Source: GCA-2725625 sp964574215 (GTDB lineage Bacteria; Pseudomonadota; Alphaproteobacteria; Rhodospirillales; UBA2165). Taken from it: DNA of 64,000 bases. The notes beneath the pieces were generated by a model, which did no database searches, was not told the DNA's origin, and saw only the letters and a program-made list of their open reading frames with translations. The DNA is taken from the NCBI GenBank assembly GCA_964574215.1, contig CAZNLR010000017.1, positions 28,135 through 92,134 on the forward strand, written 5' to 3'. The first letter of the stretch is position 1, and each line of letters starts with the position of its first letter. The position numbers and the translations under genes are program-made. Of this stretch, positions 26,107 to 34,718 are shown in pieces.

Positions 26107-28420
26107 CTTGAATGGCCCGCCAGATTTTTTCAGCCGTCGCCGGCATTTCCACATGATGAACACCCAGCGGCGATAGGGCATCGGCAACGGCGCTCATCAC
26201 ACAGGGCAGGGCGCCCACGGTTCCCGCCTCACCGGCGCCTTTGACGCCAAGCGGGTTGGTCTCGGTCGGCACCGGATTGCTCTCTATCTTTATATAGCTG
26301 AAATTGTCTGCCCGGGGCATGGCGTAATCCATGAAAGAGCCGGACAACAATTGGCCGGAATCGGGATCGTAGGCGATATCTTCCATCAGCGCCTGACCGA
26401 CGCCTTGGGCGATCCCGCCATGAATCTGGCCTTTCAAGGTCAGGGGATTGATGACATGGCCGACATCATCGACCACACAGTAATCGACGATCTCCACCTT
26501 GCCGGTTTCCTCATCCACTTCGATTTCTATGGCGTGGCAACCGTTGGGAAAGTTCGGCGTCTCCAACTGGAAGGCGCCGTTCTCGAAAAGGCCCGGTTCC
26601 ATATCCTTGGGCAGCTTCATGGGGATAAAGGCCGTCTTGGCCACGTCTTTTATGGGAACGGTGCGGTCGGTACCGGCAACGGTGAACGCGCCATTGGCGA
26701 ATTCGATATCGGACTCGGCGGCCTCCAGAATGTGGGCGGCGATCTTTTTGCCTTTTTCGATGATCTTGTCTGCGGCCACGTACAGCGCCGCACCACCGAT
26801 CACCGCGGAACGGGAGCCGAAGGTGCCGTTGCCCAATGAAATCTTGTCCGTATCATCATCGGCGAACCGCATATCATCCGTATCGATGCCCAGCTTATGG
26901 GACAAAAGCTGTTTGTACATGGTGTCGTGGCCCTGCCCCTGGTCCTTGGTGCCGGCGAGGATGGTCACCGTTCCCGAGGCATCGAAACGGACTTCCACCG
27001 AATCCGGAATGGGCGCCGCGGCGCGTTCAACCGTGTTGGAAACGCCGAGACCTCTTAACTTGCCACGGGTTTTGGCCTCCGCCCGCCGTTCCTCGAAGCC
27101 GGCGTAGTCGATCATTTCCAGGGTGCGGTCCAAATTCTTCTCGAATTCGCCGCAGTCATAGGTGTAGGTCAGGCCGGTCTTGAAGGGCATGACTTCCGGC
27201 GGAATGGTGTTTTTACGCCTCAGCTCAATGCGGTCCATGCCCAGTTCAACCGCTGCCTGATCGATCATACTCTCAAGTACATAAGCGGCTTCCGGGCGGC
27301 CTGCGCCGCGGTAGGGGGCTGTCGGATTGGTATTGGAGAAAACGGCGGTAACGGTGGAGCGGATGGCGGGGGTCATGTAAACACCCGCCAATACGCCCAC
27401 ATTCAGGAAGGTTGGGATCAGACCCCGGTCGTGTGACAGATAGGCGCCCAGATTGGCGATAGTGTTGACGCGCAGTCCCAGAAAGGTGCCGTCACTGTTC
27501 AACGCCAATTCGGCTTCGCTCACATTGTCGCGGCAGGCTTCGTCGCTTTGGAAGGATTCGCTCCGTTCACAATGCCACTTGACCGGGCGGCCAACCCGCT
27601 TTGACGCCCAGGCGCACAGGCGGATTTCAGGATAGACCGGTCCTTTCATGCCGAACGCACCGCCCACGTCGCCGGTGATTACCCGCACGCTGGTTTCCGG
27701 CACCTTGAATATATTTTCCGCCAGATTCTGCCGCAGGGCATGGGGTGCCTGAATGTCGTTGTAAATTTCATAACGATCCTGCCGGCGATCGTAATTGCCG
27801 ACGACGCCCCGTACTTCCATGGGGCTGGCGGTAATGCGGTTGATGACAAACCGCCGTTTGATGATGTGATCCGCCTTGGCGAAGGCGGCATTGGTGGCTT
27901 CTTCGTCGCCTTGGGAAAAGACATTGGAGATATTGTCGGGACATTCGTCCCAAACGGTGGGTGCGTCACCGCTCGGCGCCAGTGCCGTGTCGGTAACCGA
28001 ATCCAGCGGTTCGTAGTCGACCAACACCAATTCGGCCGCATCTTTCGCCTGCGCCAGGGTATCGGCAACGATGAAGGCGACATAATCACCGACAAAGCGC
28101 GCCCGGTCCGTTACCAGCCCGGGGTGGGGAGAAGCGAACATGGGCGATCCGTCGGGCCGCTTGCGGGGCATGGTAACGACCGTGGTGCCCAGACCATCCG
28201 CTTTAATGTCCTCACCTGTGAGAATCGCCAGTATCCCCGGCGCGGCCTCGGCTTCTGCTGTATCGATGGAAAGAATTTTTGCATGGGCATATGGGGAACG
28301 CAGAACGTAGCCATAGGCTTGCCTTGGCAGAACGACATCATGGATGTAATTACCCCCACCGGTCAGCAGACGCGGATCTTCCGTTCTTTGAACCGGCTGG
28401 CCAAAGGCAAATTGCCCCAT
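26093..28420 (-). CDS. Xanthine dehydrogenase/CoxL family molybdopterin-binding subunit
   Basis: A 775-residue large subunit of the molybdenum hydroxylase (xanthine oxidase) family. It starts GQPVQRTEDPRLLTGGGNYIHDV and has GGAFGMKG, APYRGAGRPEAAYVLE and the C-terminal VKGAGEAGTVG with the catalytic glutamate. AYRGAGR marks form II CoxL-like proteins rather than true CO dehydrogenase (AYRCSFR). Such enzymes normally need FAD and [2Fe-2S] subunits, and neither is next to this gene. The operon context (CoA ligase, UbiD) suggests hydroxylation or dehydroxylation of an aromatic compound. GGGGAG precedes the ATG. Confidence 0.9.
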   Translation of the reverse strand: MGQFAFGQPVQRTEDPRLLTGGGNYIHDVVLPRQAYGYVLRSPYAHAKILSIDTAEAEAAPGILAILTGEDIKADGLGTTVVTMPRKRPDGSPMFASPHPGLVTDRARFVGDYVAFIVADTLAQAKDAAELVLVDYEPLDSVTDTALAPSGDAPTVWDECPDNISNVFSQGDEEATNAAFAKADHIIKRRFVINRITASPMEVRGVVGNYDRRQDRYEIYNDIQAPHALRQNLAENIFKVPETSVRVITGDVGGAFGMKGPVYPEIRLCAWASKRVGRPVKWHCERSESFQSDEACRDNVSEAELALNSDGTFLGLRVNTIANLGAYLSHDRGLIPTFLNVGVLAGVYMTPAIRSTVTAVFSNTNPTAPYRGAGRPEAAYVLESMIDQAAVELGMDRIELRRKNTIPPEVMPFKTGLTYTYDCGEFEKNLDRTLEMIDYAGFEERRAEAKTRGKLRGLGVSNTVERAAAPIPDSVEVRFDASGTVTILAGTKDQGQGHDTMYKQLLSHKLGIDTDDMRFADDDTDKISLGNGTFGSRSAVIGGAALYVAADKIIEKGKKIAAHILEAAESDIEFANGAFTVAGTDRTVPIKDVAKTAFIPMKLPKDMEPGLFENGAFQLETPNFPNGCHAIEIEVDEETGKVEIVDYCVVDDVGHVINPLTLKGQIHGGIAQGVGQALMEDIAYDPDSGQLLSGSFMDYAMPRADNFSYIKIESNPVPTETNPLGVKGAGEAGTVGALPCVMSAVADALSPLGVHHVEMPATAEKIWRAIQDAKS

Positions 28421-28481
28421 ATTTTTATCTCCCCTTTATTATTATTAAGCCCAACTATTGGTGGGTTCGATTGTTGTTCGG

Positions 28482-30023
28482 TCAGCCCCCGCCGTAAATT
28501 TCGCGCAATTCCGTCTTCAGGATTTTACCCATGGCGCTTTTCGGCATTTCTTCGATAAAGTCCATTTTCCGAGGAATTTTGTAGCCGCCGATCAGGCCCT
28601 TGCAATGCTCCATGATATCTTCATCGGTCAGGGTCTTGCCGGGCGCCGGCACGATCACGGCAAATAGGGATTCACCGTACTTATCATCCGGCACACCGAC
28701 CACGGCGCATTCGTGCACATCGGGGTGCTGATAGAGCGCGGCTTCCACTTCCGAGGTGTAGATGTTCTCGCCGCCGCTGACGATCATGTCTTTCTTTCGG
28801 TCCATCAGGAACATGACACCGTTTTCATCAATGCGTCCCACGTCCCCTGTATGGAACCAACCATTATTAAAGGCTTTTTCATTTTCATCGGGCCGGTTGA
28901 GATAGCCCTTGGTAACTTGCGGACCTCTGACCACGACCTCACCGGCCTCGTTTACCGGAACTTCATCACCATTGTTGTCCAGTATTTTCATCTCGACGCA
29001 TGTGACAGGGCGACCGGCGGCGCGCAGGATGCCCGTTTGGCCGGTTTCAATTGCGGCAGCATGGTCGTCAGGCTCAAGGATCGTCAGGATTGGCGACGTC
29101 TCGGTAAGGCCATATCCCTGCTGAATTTCGACGCCTTCGAACGTTTCGATGGTTTTCTTCACCCATTCCGCCGCCATTGGGGAAGATCCATAAAAGAGCA
29201 GTCGGAAACTGGACAGATCGTAGTCATCAATATCAGGTTCCTGCAGCATCATGATAATCATGGTGGGCGCAAACATGGTAGTAGTGATTTTGTAATCCTG
29301 AATGGCTTTCAGGGCATTGGCGCCGGTAAATTCCGGCAAAAAGGCACAAGCTGAACCGGTCAATGTAAAGCCTGTTATCAGCAAATCGGCAGCGTGGAAC
29401 ATGGGTGCAATGCGGAGGTATACATCCTCCTTTTGCGCCTTCATGGCGATGGCCACCTGCAATCCGTTTGAAACAATATTCTTGTGGCTCAATTGTACGC
29501 CTTTGCTGCGGCCGGTGGTGCCGCCGGTGTATAGCAGCAAGGCCAGATCATCGTCCTCGGGATCATGGGGCTCGGCGGCATCGGTGTTTTTCAGAAGGTC
29601 CTCGTAACGGGCGAAATCTCCTTCGGGCGAGCCTGCGCCCAGATACATGATTTTATCCTTCCAGGGCGCCAATACATCCGCGTCCCGGTGACCCAGGAAT
29701 TCGTCGCCCAGCGCCAGCAATTTGCAATCGGCGTCTTCCAGAATATGGAGGATTTCCGGTGGGGCCAGCCGGTGATTAATGGGGACCGGAATAGCGCCGG
29801 CCCAATAACCGGCGTGGAGCAATTCCATGTAGCGAAATTGGTTGGCGGCGATGATGCCGAAGCGATCACCTTTGCCAACGCCAAGATTCTTTAACGCATC
29901 GGCGGCCTTAGCCACCCGTTCCATATGTTCGGTCCAGGTAAAATTTTGTTCCGTGTCGACCACGGCAGGCCGGTGGCCAAATAAATTAACCGCGCGCTTT
30001 AACGCGGAGGTCATAGTGATCAT
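28482..30023 (-). CDS. Class I adenylate-forming enzyme (acyl/aryl-CoA ligase)
   Basis: A 513-residue AMP-dependent synthetase: P-loop-like LLLYTGGTTGRSKG, QQGYGLTETSP, hinge DRKKDMIVSGGENIY and the catalytic Lys in MPKSAMGKILKTEL. It should activate a carboxylic acid to its CoA thioester. The acid is not evident, and the operon with a molybdenum hydroxylase and UbiD decarboxylase suggests an aromatic or phenylpropanoid acid. ATG 30023 is preferred over the GTG at 30038 because a GTGGGA site lies at proper distance for the former, while the GTG has its purine run directly abutting. Confidence 0.85.
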   Translation of the reverse strand: MITMTSALKRAVNLFGHRPAVVDTEQNFTWTEHMERVAKAADALKNLGVGKGDRFGIIAANQFRYMELLHAGYWAGAIPVPINHRLAPPEILHILEDADCKLLALGDEFLGHRDADVLAPWKDKIMYLGAGSPEGDFARYEDLLKNTDAAEPHDPEDDDLALLLYTGGTTGRSKGVQLSHKNIVSNGLQVAIAMKAQKEDVYLRIAPMFHAADLLITGFTLTGSACAFLPEFTGANALKAIQDYKITTTMFAPTMIIMMLQEPDIDDYDLSSFRLLFYGSSPMAAEWVKKTIETFEGVEIQQGYGLTETSPILTILEPDDHAAAIETGQTGILRAAGRPVTCVEMKILDNNGDEVPVNEAGEVVVRGPQVTKGYLNRPDENEKAFNNGWFHTGDVGRIDENGVMFLMDRKKDMIVSGGENIYTSEVEAALYQHPDVHECAVVGVPDDKYGESLFAVIVPAPGKTLTDEDIMEHCKGLIGGYKIPRKMDFIEEMPKSAMGKILKTELREIYGGG

Positions 30024-30059
30024 AGTGTTGATTCCCACCCTCTAATAAAAATTTGCCCT

Positions 30060-30088
30060 ATAAAAGTGGCTGGAAGCCGTTAGGTCAA
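30060..30088 (-). promoter_or_regulatory. Candidate sigma70 promoter of the ligase-hydroxylase-UbiD operon
   Basis: On the minus strand TTGACC (30088-30083, 5/6) and TTTTAT (30065-30060, 4/6) are separated by 17 bases. The expected transcript start is about 30 bases before the ligase ATG. Found by eye, with no further support. Confidence 0.4.
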
Positions 30089-30108
30089 CAGATTGTTTTC
30101 ATAAAATC

Positions 30109-31446
30109 TTATGTCCAATCATAGGGCGCGCACGTGCGGAAACCGGCGAATACGTCTCGGCGCTCCGGCGTAAAGAAATTCCGGTACATGGCCGTCACCA
30201 TGCGGCTTCTGGTCGCCCAGGCGCCGCCCCTCAAAACCTTGCGGGTGCCAAACACCGGTTCCGAATATTCCTGGTAAGCATCGGCGACAAATCCCGGATA
30301 GGGATCGAACGTGCTGGTTGTCCATTCCCAGGTATTGCCCAGCATCTGGCGGCAACCCCAGGCGCTGTCGCCGTCGGCAAAGGCGGCCACGTCGACGCAG
30401 CCGATATGGCGGCTGTCGAGATTGGCGCGGGCTATGGTGTCCGTCTCGTCGCCCCAGGGATAGCGGCGTTTTTTGTTGCCGATGGCGCCGTTGCCCGTTT
30501 CGGGCTGGCCCGCTGCCGCCACTTCCCATTCGATCTCGGTGGGGAGCCGGCGGTTGGCCCAATTACAGTAGGCGCTGGCTTCGTACCAGTTGACATGGAA
30601 CACCGGCTGGTGGAGAGGCAGATCGACAATTTGATCGAAGTGACGCATTTTCCACGCACCATTGTCCTGGGGCAGCCAATAGACGGGATGCCCGGCCTCG
30701 GCCTTTTGCCGCCAACCCCAGCCCACATCGTGCCAAAGATCCCGGCGTTGATAGCCGTCATCAGCGACAAATTCGGCGAACTCTTGGTTGGTCACCGGGG
30801 CCTTGGCGATCTGGAACGGATAGACCGTGGCATCGTGTCCCCATTTTTCGTTGTCGAACATGAACGGCACGTCAGGGTCCGATCCCAATTTGAAAGTCCC
30901 GCCCGGAATATCCACATCGCCCGGATGCGGGCCCGTTGCCAGCTTCGATGCATCCAGATCGTTCATGGCGGCGAACTCCGGTGTCGGATAGGATAGCGTC
31001 TGCCTTGTGTAGGTATAGGCTTCCGTGTGCATGTCTTCGTGGAAGGTGGCGAAGGGATAAATGAAGCTGTCCTGGGCGTCGGCCAAAGCACCGTCGGATA
31101 TCTCCCCCAGCCGGTCGATCAACCGGTCTTCCACTTTCTGCATGTATTTTAGGCAGTCGTTGCGGGGAACCAGCGGCAGGTCCCAGCGAATTCCGTGCTC
31201 GATTCCGATAGAATCGTACATATCATCGCCGTTGGCCAGGATGGGCTCGGCGCCATAGAGTTTGCGCAGGATGAATTGTTCATAAAACCACGCGACATGG
31301 CCGATTTCCCACAATAGGGGGTTCACAATATTCATCTTTGGGCCGATGATCTGCTCATCGTCGAGGCCTTCCAGCAGTTCGAGGGTGCGCGCCCGGGTGT
31401 CCTTAAGCAAATCCGTGATATATTGCGTGGAAACGATAGCAGTCAT
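30109..31446 (-). CDS. senA: SenA-type selenoneine synthase (EgtB-like)
   Basis: A 445-residue two-domain protein: an N-terminal DinB-like helical domain with iron-site histidines His50 (GHVAWFYE), His136 and His140 (FHEDMHTEA), then an FGE-sulfatase domain with GGTFKLGS, PVFHVNWYEASAYCNWA, RLPTEIEWE, GNTWEWT and KVLRGGAWATR. This layout is that of EgtB, which joins hercynine to a thiol, and of SenA, which joins hercynine to a selenosugar. SenA is favoured because a SenB-type gene is divergently adjacent and a putative selenium transporter follows. No EgtD (hercynine synthase) gene is in the window. Plain EgtB is the alternative. Confidence 0.85.
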   Translation of the reverse strand: MTAIVSTQYITDLLKDTRARTLELLEGLDDEQIIGPKMNIVNPLLWEIGHVAWFYEQFILRKLYGAEPILANGDDMYDSIGIEHGIRWDLPLVPRNDCLKYMQKVEDRLIDRLGEISDGALADAQDSFIYPFATFHEDMHTEAYTYTRQTLSYPTPEFAAMNDLDASKLATGPHPGDVDIPGGTFKLGSDPDVPFMFDNEKWGHDATVYPFQIAKAPVTNQEFAEFVADDGYQRRDLWHDVGWGWRQKAEAGHPVYWLPQDNGAWKMRHFDQIVDLPLHQPVFHVNWYEASAYCNWANRRLPTEIEWEVAAAGQPETGNGAIGNKKRRYPWGDETDTIARANLDSRHIGCVDVAAFADGDSAWGCRQMLGNTWEWTTSTFDPYPGFVADAYQEYSEPVFGTRKVLRGGAWATRSRMVTAMYRNFFTPERRDVFAGFRTCAPYDWT

Positions 31447-31473
31447 GTCAAAATTCTCTCAAGAGTTGGTCCC

Positions 31474-32427
31474 GTGAAGATTAGCCTGATAACGCCGGCA
31501 AAGAAACAGTCTAGAAACGGCAACCGAACGACGGCTGTTCGGTGGGCGCGGATATTTCGCGATCTCGGGCACAAAGTGAAAATAGATGTTGTATATCAGG
31601 GTGAGCCGGCGGACATGATGATTGCCCTCCATGCCTGGCGCAGCGCCGGCTCGATTGTGAAATTCAAGGAACAATATCCTGGCCGCCCGCTGATCCTGGC
31701 GCTGACCGGTACCGATATTAATGAGTTTATTCACAGCGATCCGGAACCGACCCTGCATTCGATGAAGGTGGCGGATGAACTGGTCTGCCTCCATGACGGT
31801 GTTGCAGATATTGTTGCCAAGAAATTTCGTAAAAAACTCCACGTTATTTACCAGTCGGCGCCGCCGCTACCTCGACCCAGAAATCCTTCGAAGAGTAATT
31901 TCGACGTCTGCATCATCGGTCATTTGCGGGACGTGAAAGACCCGTTGAGGGCGGCCCTGGCGGTGCGGAAGCTGCCGCCCGGCTCACGCCTCCGGGTCAT
32001 TCATCTGGGTAAGGCCCACAACCAGCGTTGGGTTAAAAAAGCTGAGGCGGAGATGAAACGGAACCCTCGCTACATCTGGAAGGGCGAGCGGCCCGGCTGG
32101 CAGGTGCGGCGGGAATTCGCTAGGACCCGGTTGATGGTAATTTCGTCGCTGGCGGAAGGCGGCGCCAATGTGGTCTCGGAAGCCTTGGTGGCGGGTGTGC
32201 CGGTGATAGCCTCGGATATCCACGGCAATGTAGGCATGCTGGGCGCCGACTATCCCGGCTACTATCCGGTGGGTAACGAAGACGCTTTGAGAGACCTGCT
32301 GCTTCGCGCCGAACAGGAGCCAAAATTCCTCAGCGATCTCACCCGTCGCTGCAAAGCCCGCGCCAAACTCTTCAAACCGGCAGAGGAAAAAAAACGTTGG
32401 CGAAAGTTAATCAAAATAGCTCAGTGA
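31474..32427 (+). CDS. senB: SenB-type selenosugar synthase (glycosyltransferase)
   Basis: A 317-residue GT-B fold glycosyltransferase. The N-terminus SLITPAKKQSRNGNRTTAVRWA, then MIALHAWRSAGSI and LILALTGTDINEF, is the signature of the SenB family, which couples selenophosphate to UDP-GlcNAc to make a selenosugar. The C-terminal half has EGGANVVSEALVAGVPVIASDIHGNVGMLG. GTG 31474 is chosen because the family N-terminus starts there; a TTG at 31423 is in frame but would overlap senA. Only 27 bases separate the two start codons. The third partner, selenophosphate synthetase (SenC/SelD), is absent and must come from elsewhere in the genome. Confidence 0.88.
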   Translation: MKISLITPAKKQSRNGNRTTAVRWARIFRDLGHKVKIDVVYQGEPADMMIALHAWRSAGSIVKFKEQYPGRPLILALTGTDINEFIHSDPEPTLHSMKVADELVCLHDGVADIVAKKFRKKLHVIYQSAPPLPRPRNPSKSNFDVCIIGHLRDVKDPLRAALAVRKLPPGSRLRVIHLGKAHNQRWVKKAEAEMKRNPRYIWKGERPGWQVRREFARTRLMVISSLAEGGANVVSEALVAGVPVIASDIHGNVGMLGADYPGYYPVGNEDALRDLLLRAEQEPKFLSDLTRRCKARAKLFKPAEEKKRWRKLIKIAQ

Positions 32428-32467
32428 TAGTCACCGATTTATTATCCTTTTAAATCAAGCATTTATA

Positions 32468-32488
32468 TTTATCGACAGTCGATTAATT
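32468..32488. repeat. Degenerate third copy of the palindromic element
   Basis: An imperfect copy of the palindrome core (TTTATCGACAGTCGATTAATT) lies 23 bases from the full element at 32495-32542, in the intergenic space between senB and the permease. Only the palindrome core is conserved, not the flanking GTTCACA part. Confidence 0.75.
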
Positions 32489-32494
32489 AAGAAA

Positions 32495-32542
32495 GATGTG
32501 AACAGATGTGAATTTATCGACAGTCGATAAATTAACCTTTTA
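32495..32542 (-). repeat. Dispersed palindromic 3' element, copy A
   Basis: Starting with the permease stop codon and read on the minus strand, this 48-bp sequence matches 40438-40485: the first 36 bases are identical and 44 of 48 match overall. Its core is a palindrome with 11-bp arms AATTTATCGAC / GTCGATAAATT around one central base, followed by TCACA-N3-GTTCACA. There is no T-run, so it is not a classical terminator. Copies A and B point outward from the 8-kb segment between them. Confidence 0.9.
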
Positions 32543-34063
32543 GACTTCTTCGGCGCGGGTTTGGAGGCGGAGCTTGGCGCGGATGGTGCGCGACAGGGCG
32601 TCGATGCCGAGGTTGAGGAAGGCGGTGATGACGATCAACAGCAGCGCCCGGTCGAAGCGCGAATCAGCAAACGCGCTATCAATGTAGAAGCCCAGGGTGG
32701 CAATGCCGAGAATGCCCAGGATCGCCGTCTCCCGCATGATCACCTCCCAGCGGTAAAAGAGGAAGGCCAGAAACTGCCGGTAAACCCGCGGCGTCACTTC
32801 GTAAGCATAAAGGTTCAAGCCTTTGGCGTGATCCAGGCGCAGGGTCAGCGCTTCCGTGTGGCGGCCGATGAGATGGCCGATGATGGCGCCGTTATGCAGC
32901 GCCAGGGCGACAATGGCTGGCAGCATGGACGGACCCCACAGGAGCAAAAAGGTCAGGGCCAAAACGTACTCCGGCGTTGATCGCATGATAACCAGAAAAA
33001 TGTGACCGATGGTGCGTCCCCAGGCGCCGAAAAACTTCGGTGAGATCAACGGATAGAAAATCAGTGTCAACACCCCCGCCGCCACCAGGGCGATCTGGGT
33101 CAATACGACGGTGCTGATCACGCCGGGCAGTGCTTGATCAACCAACATGGTGCGTAGCCAGGCGCCAAAGGCGGCCCAGGTGGCCGCGTCGAAACTCTCC
33201 GCCACCCTAAGAGGATGAGGGACGATATCTTCAGTGAAAAACCGGGCGATATTGGTCAGCGAAATTTCGCCGCTCCAGGGAATAACGAACAGGGCCAGGA
33301 GAATATAAAGCGGCGCCAACTTCACGTGCATCCATTTGCGGATGGAGGCGATGATCACGTAGAACAAAATCAGCAACGCTGCGGCTTCTGAGTATTTTCC
33401 CTGGGAAAAGGCCGATTCCAGATGAAATCCGATGGTGGGCAGTCCGACGAAGCCGAGGATGGCGCTGGAACGTAAACCGCATTCCAACCGATAAAGCGCA
33501 TAGGTTTTGAAATGCACCCAGGCATCAGGCAGGCGGGCGTACAAGAAGGTCGATACGGAGCCCGCTCGGGGTGATATGTGTTTCTCGGGCGCCGGGTCGG
33601 ATTCCTCTAGAATTTCTGAATAGACTTTGGCGAAAATGCCGGCGTAGGGAAGAGCGATGGCCAGAATTCCGGTCAGGGGTGTCAGGCCGAACACCTGTAA
33701 AAAAAGCAACGCCCAAAACAATTCGTGAATGGCCCGGACAAAGGCGCAGCCGGCCCGGATCAGACGAAAGTGAAACGCCAGGGCCAGCCCGAACCCGAAA
33801 GCATTACCAAGCGCCGTGCCCAGGATCGCGAAGGCAACGGTATTGAGAATAGCGCTGCCCAGATTCTCCGTGGCGAAAAAGTCCGGCGTGACGGTGCCGA
33901 TGGCCATACGCTTGAGTTCCAGCCACGGGTCCAGCGTCGTAATCTCGATATCCGCGACCAGTAAGAAGGCAGCAGCGACAACGATAAATCCCAGGCTCGT
34001 TCGTACCAACGGGCGGGGATTGGTGTTCAGGACCGATCCGTCAGTCGCTGTAAAGCTGGTCAA
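32540..34063 (-). CDS. ABC transporter permease, duplicated PhnE-like (putative selenium oxyanion uptake)
   Basis: A 507-residue membrane protein made of two PhnE-like permease halves in tandem. Each half has a run of helices and an EAA-type loop (LESAFSQGKYSEAAALLILF in the first, YIDSAFADSRFDRALLLIVI in the second). The PhnE-like family imports phosphonate, phosphite and related oxyanions. Position next to senAB and with the binding protein at 34719 points to selenate/selenite. The start is uncertain: a TTG at 34063 overlaps the ATPase end by 23 bases and AAGG lies upstream of it. It is the last gene of the transporter operon, and its stop begins repeat copy A. Confidence 0.82.
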   Translation of the reverse strand: MTSFTATDGSVLNTNPRPLVRTSLGFIVVAAAFLLVADIEITTLDPWLELKRMAIGTVTPDFFATENLGSAILNTVAFAILGTALGNAFGFGLALAFHFRLIRAGCAFVRAIHELFWALLFLQVFGLTPLTGILAIALPYAGIFAKVYSEILEESDPAPEKHISPRAGSVSTFLYARLPDAWVHFKTYALYRLECGLRSSAILGFVGLPTIGFHLESAFSQGKYSEAAALLILFYVIIASIRKWMHVKLAPLYILLALFVIPWSGEISLTNIARFFTEDIVPHPLRVAESFDAATWAAFGAWLRTMLVDQALPGVISTVVLTQIALVAAGVLTLIFYPLISPKFFGAWGRTIGHIFLVIMRSTPEYVLALTFLLLWGPSMLPAIVALALHNGAIIGHLIGRHTEALTLRLDHAKGLNLYAYEVTPRVYRQFLAFLFYRWEVIMRETAILGILGIATLGFYIDSAFADSRFDRALLLIVITAFLNLGIDALSRTIRAKLRLQTRAEEV

Positions 34064-34697
34064 GGTCCGACGCCTTCATGCCGTTGGTGGGTGCGTCCAG
34101 ATCGATGCGGCCGTCCTTAACGCCGACGATCCGGTCTGAATAATCAATGGCCAGTTGGATGTCGTGCATGGCGAGAACTACGGTTTCGTGACTTTCGACG
34201 ATGCTTTCCAGCACGGCCCGTGACTGGCGATCATCAACCGCCGATACCGGCTCATCCCCCAGGAAAATTTTGCCGCCCTTGTGCAGGGCGCGCCCGACGG
34301 CGGTTCTCTGCTGCTGGCCGCCGGATAGTTCCTGTACCGGTTCAAAGATTTTTTCTTTAAGACCCAGACGCTCGACAATAGGCTCTACCAACTCTATCTC
34401 ACGGCTCAGGGGTTTGATGAGATTGACGGCATTGTACCAGACGCTATGCCGGTGCAGCCGCCCCATGAATATATTGTGAAAGACGGAAAGCGAGTTCACC
34501 AGGCCGAGTTCCTGGGGAACCAGCGCAGTATCTTCGGTCCGCTGATCGTAAAAGAGGGAAAGCAACGTCGATTTACCGGCGCCGCTTTTTCCCACAAAGG
34601 CCACTTTCTGACCCTGTTCGATGGCGAGCGAAATGTCCTTTAGTACGGTATGGTCGTTGTAGCGAAAGGTCGCGTCTTTGAGTTCGAATAGGGCCAT
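34041..34697 (-). CDS. ABC transporter ATP-binding protein, PhnC-like
   Basis: A 218-residue cytoplasmic ABC ATPase: Walker A in AFVGKSGAGKSTLL, Q-loop in LVPQELGLV, signature ELSGGQQQRTAVGRAL, Walker B in GKIFLGDEPVSAVD and the switch His in VVLAMHDIQLA. The Walker B aspartate is followed by EPVSAVDDRQ, a PhnC-like form. It powers the duplicated permease; together with the binding protein it makes a complete importer in the order binding protein, ATPase, permease. Confidence 0.92.
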   Translation of the reverse strand: MALFELKDATFRYNDHTVLKDISLAIEQGQKVAFVGKSGAGKSTLLSLFYDQRTEDTALVPQELGLVNSLSVFHNIFMGRLHRHSVWYNAVNLIKPLSREIELVEPIVERLGLKEKIFEPVQELSGGQQQRTAVGRALHKGGKIFLGDEPVSAVDDRQSRAVLESIVESHETVVLAMHDIQLAIDYSDRIVGVKDGRIDLDAPTNGMKASDLDQLYSD

Positions 34698-34718
34698 GGT
34701 TAGTGGGGCGCGTCGATC

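Noticed and set aside
26107..26187. N-terminal extension of the UbiD-family gene
   Set aside because: The extra 27 residues lie within the molybdenum hydroxylase gene and lack family similarity; ATG 26106 matches the domain start.
26093..28420. Carbon monoxide dehydrogenase large subunit (coxL)
   Set aside because: The active-site loop is AYRGAGR, not the AYRCSFR of true CO dehydrogenase, and coxM/coxS are missing.
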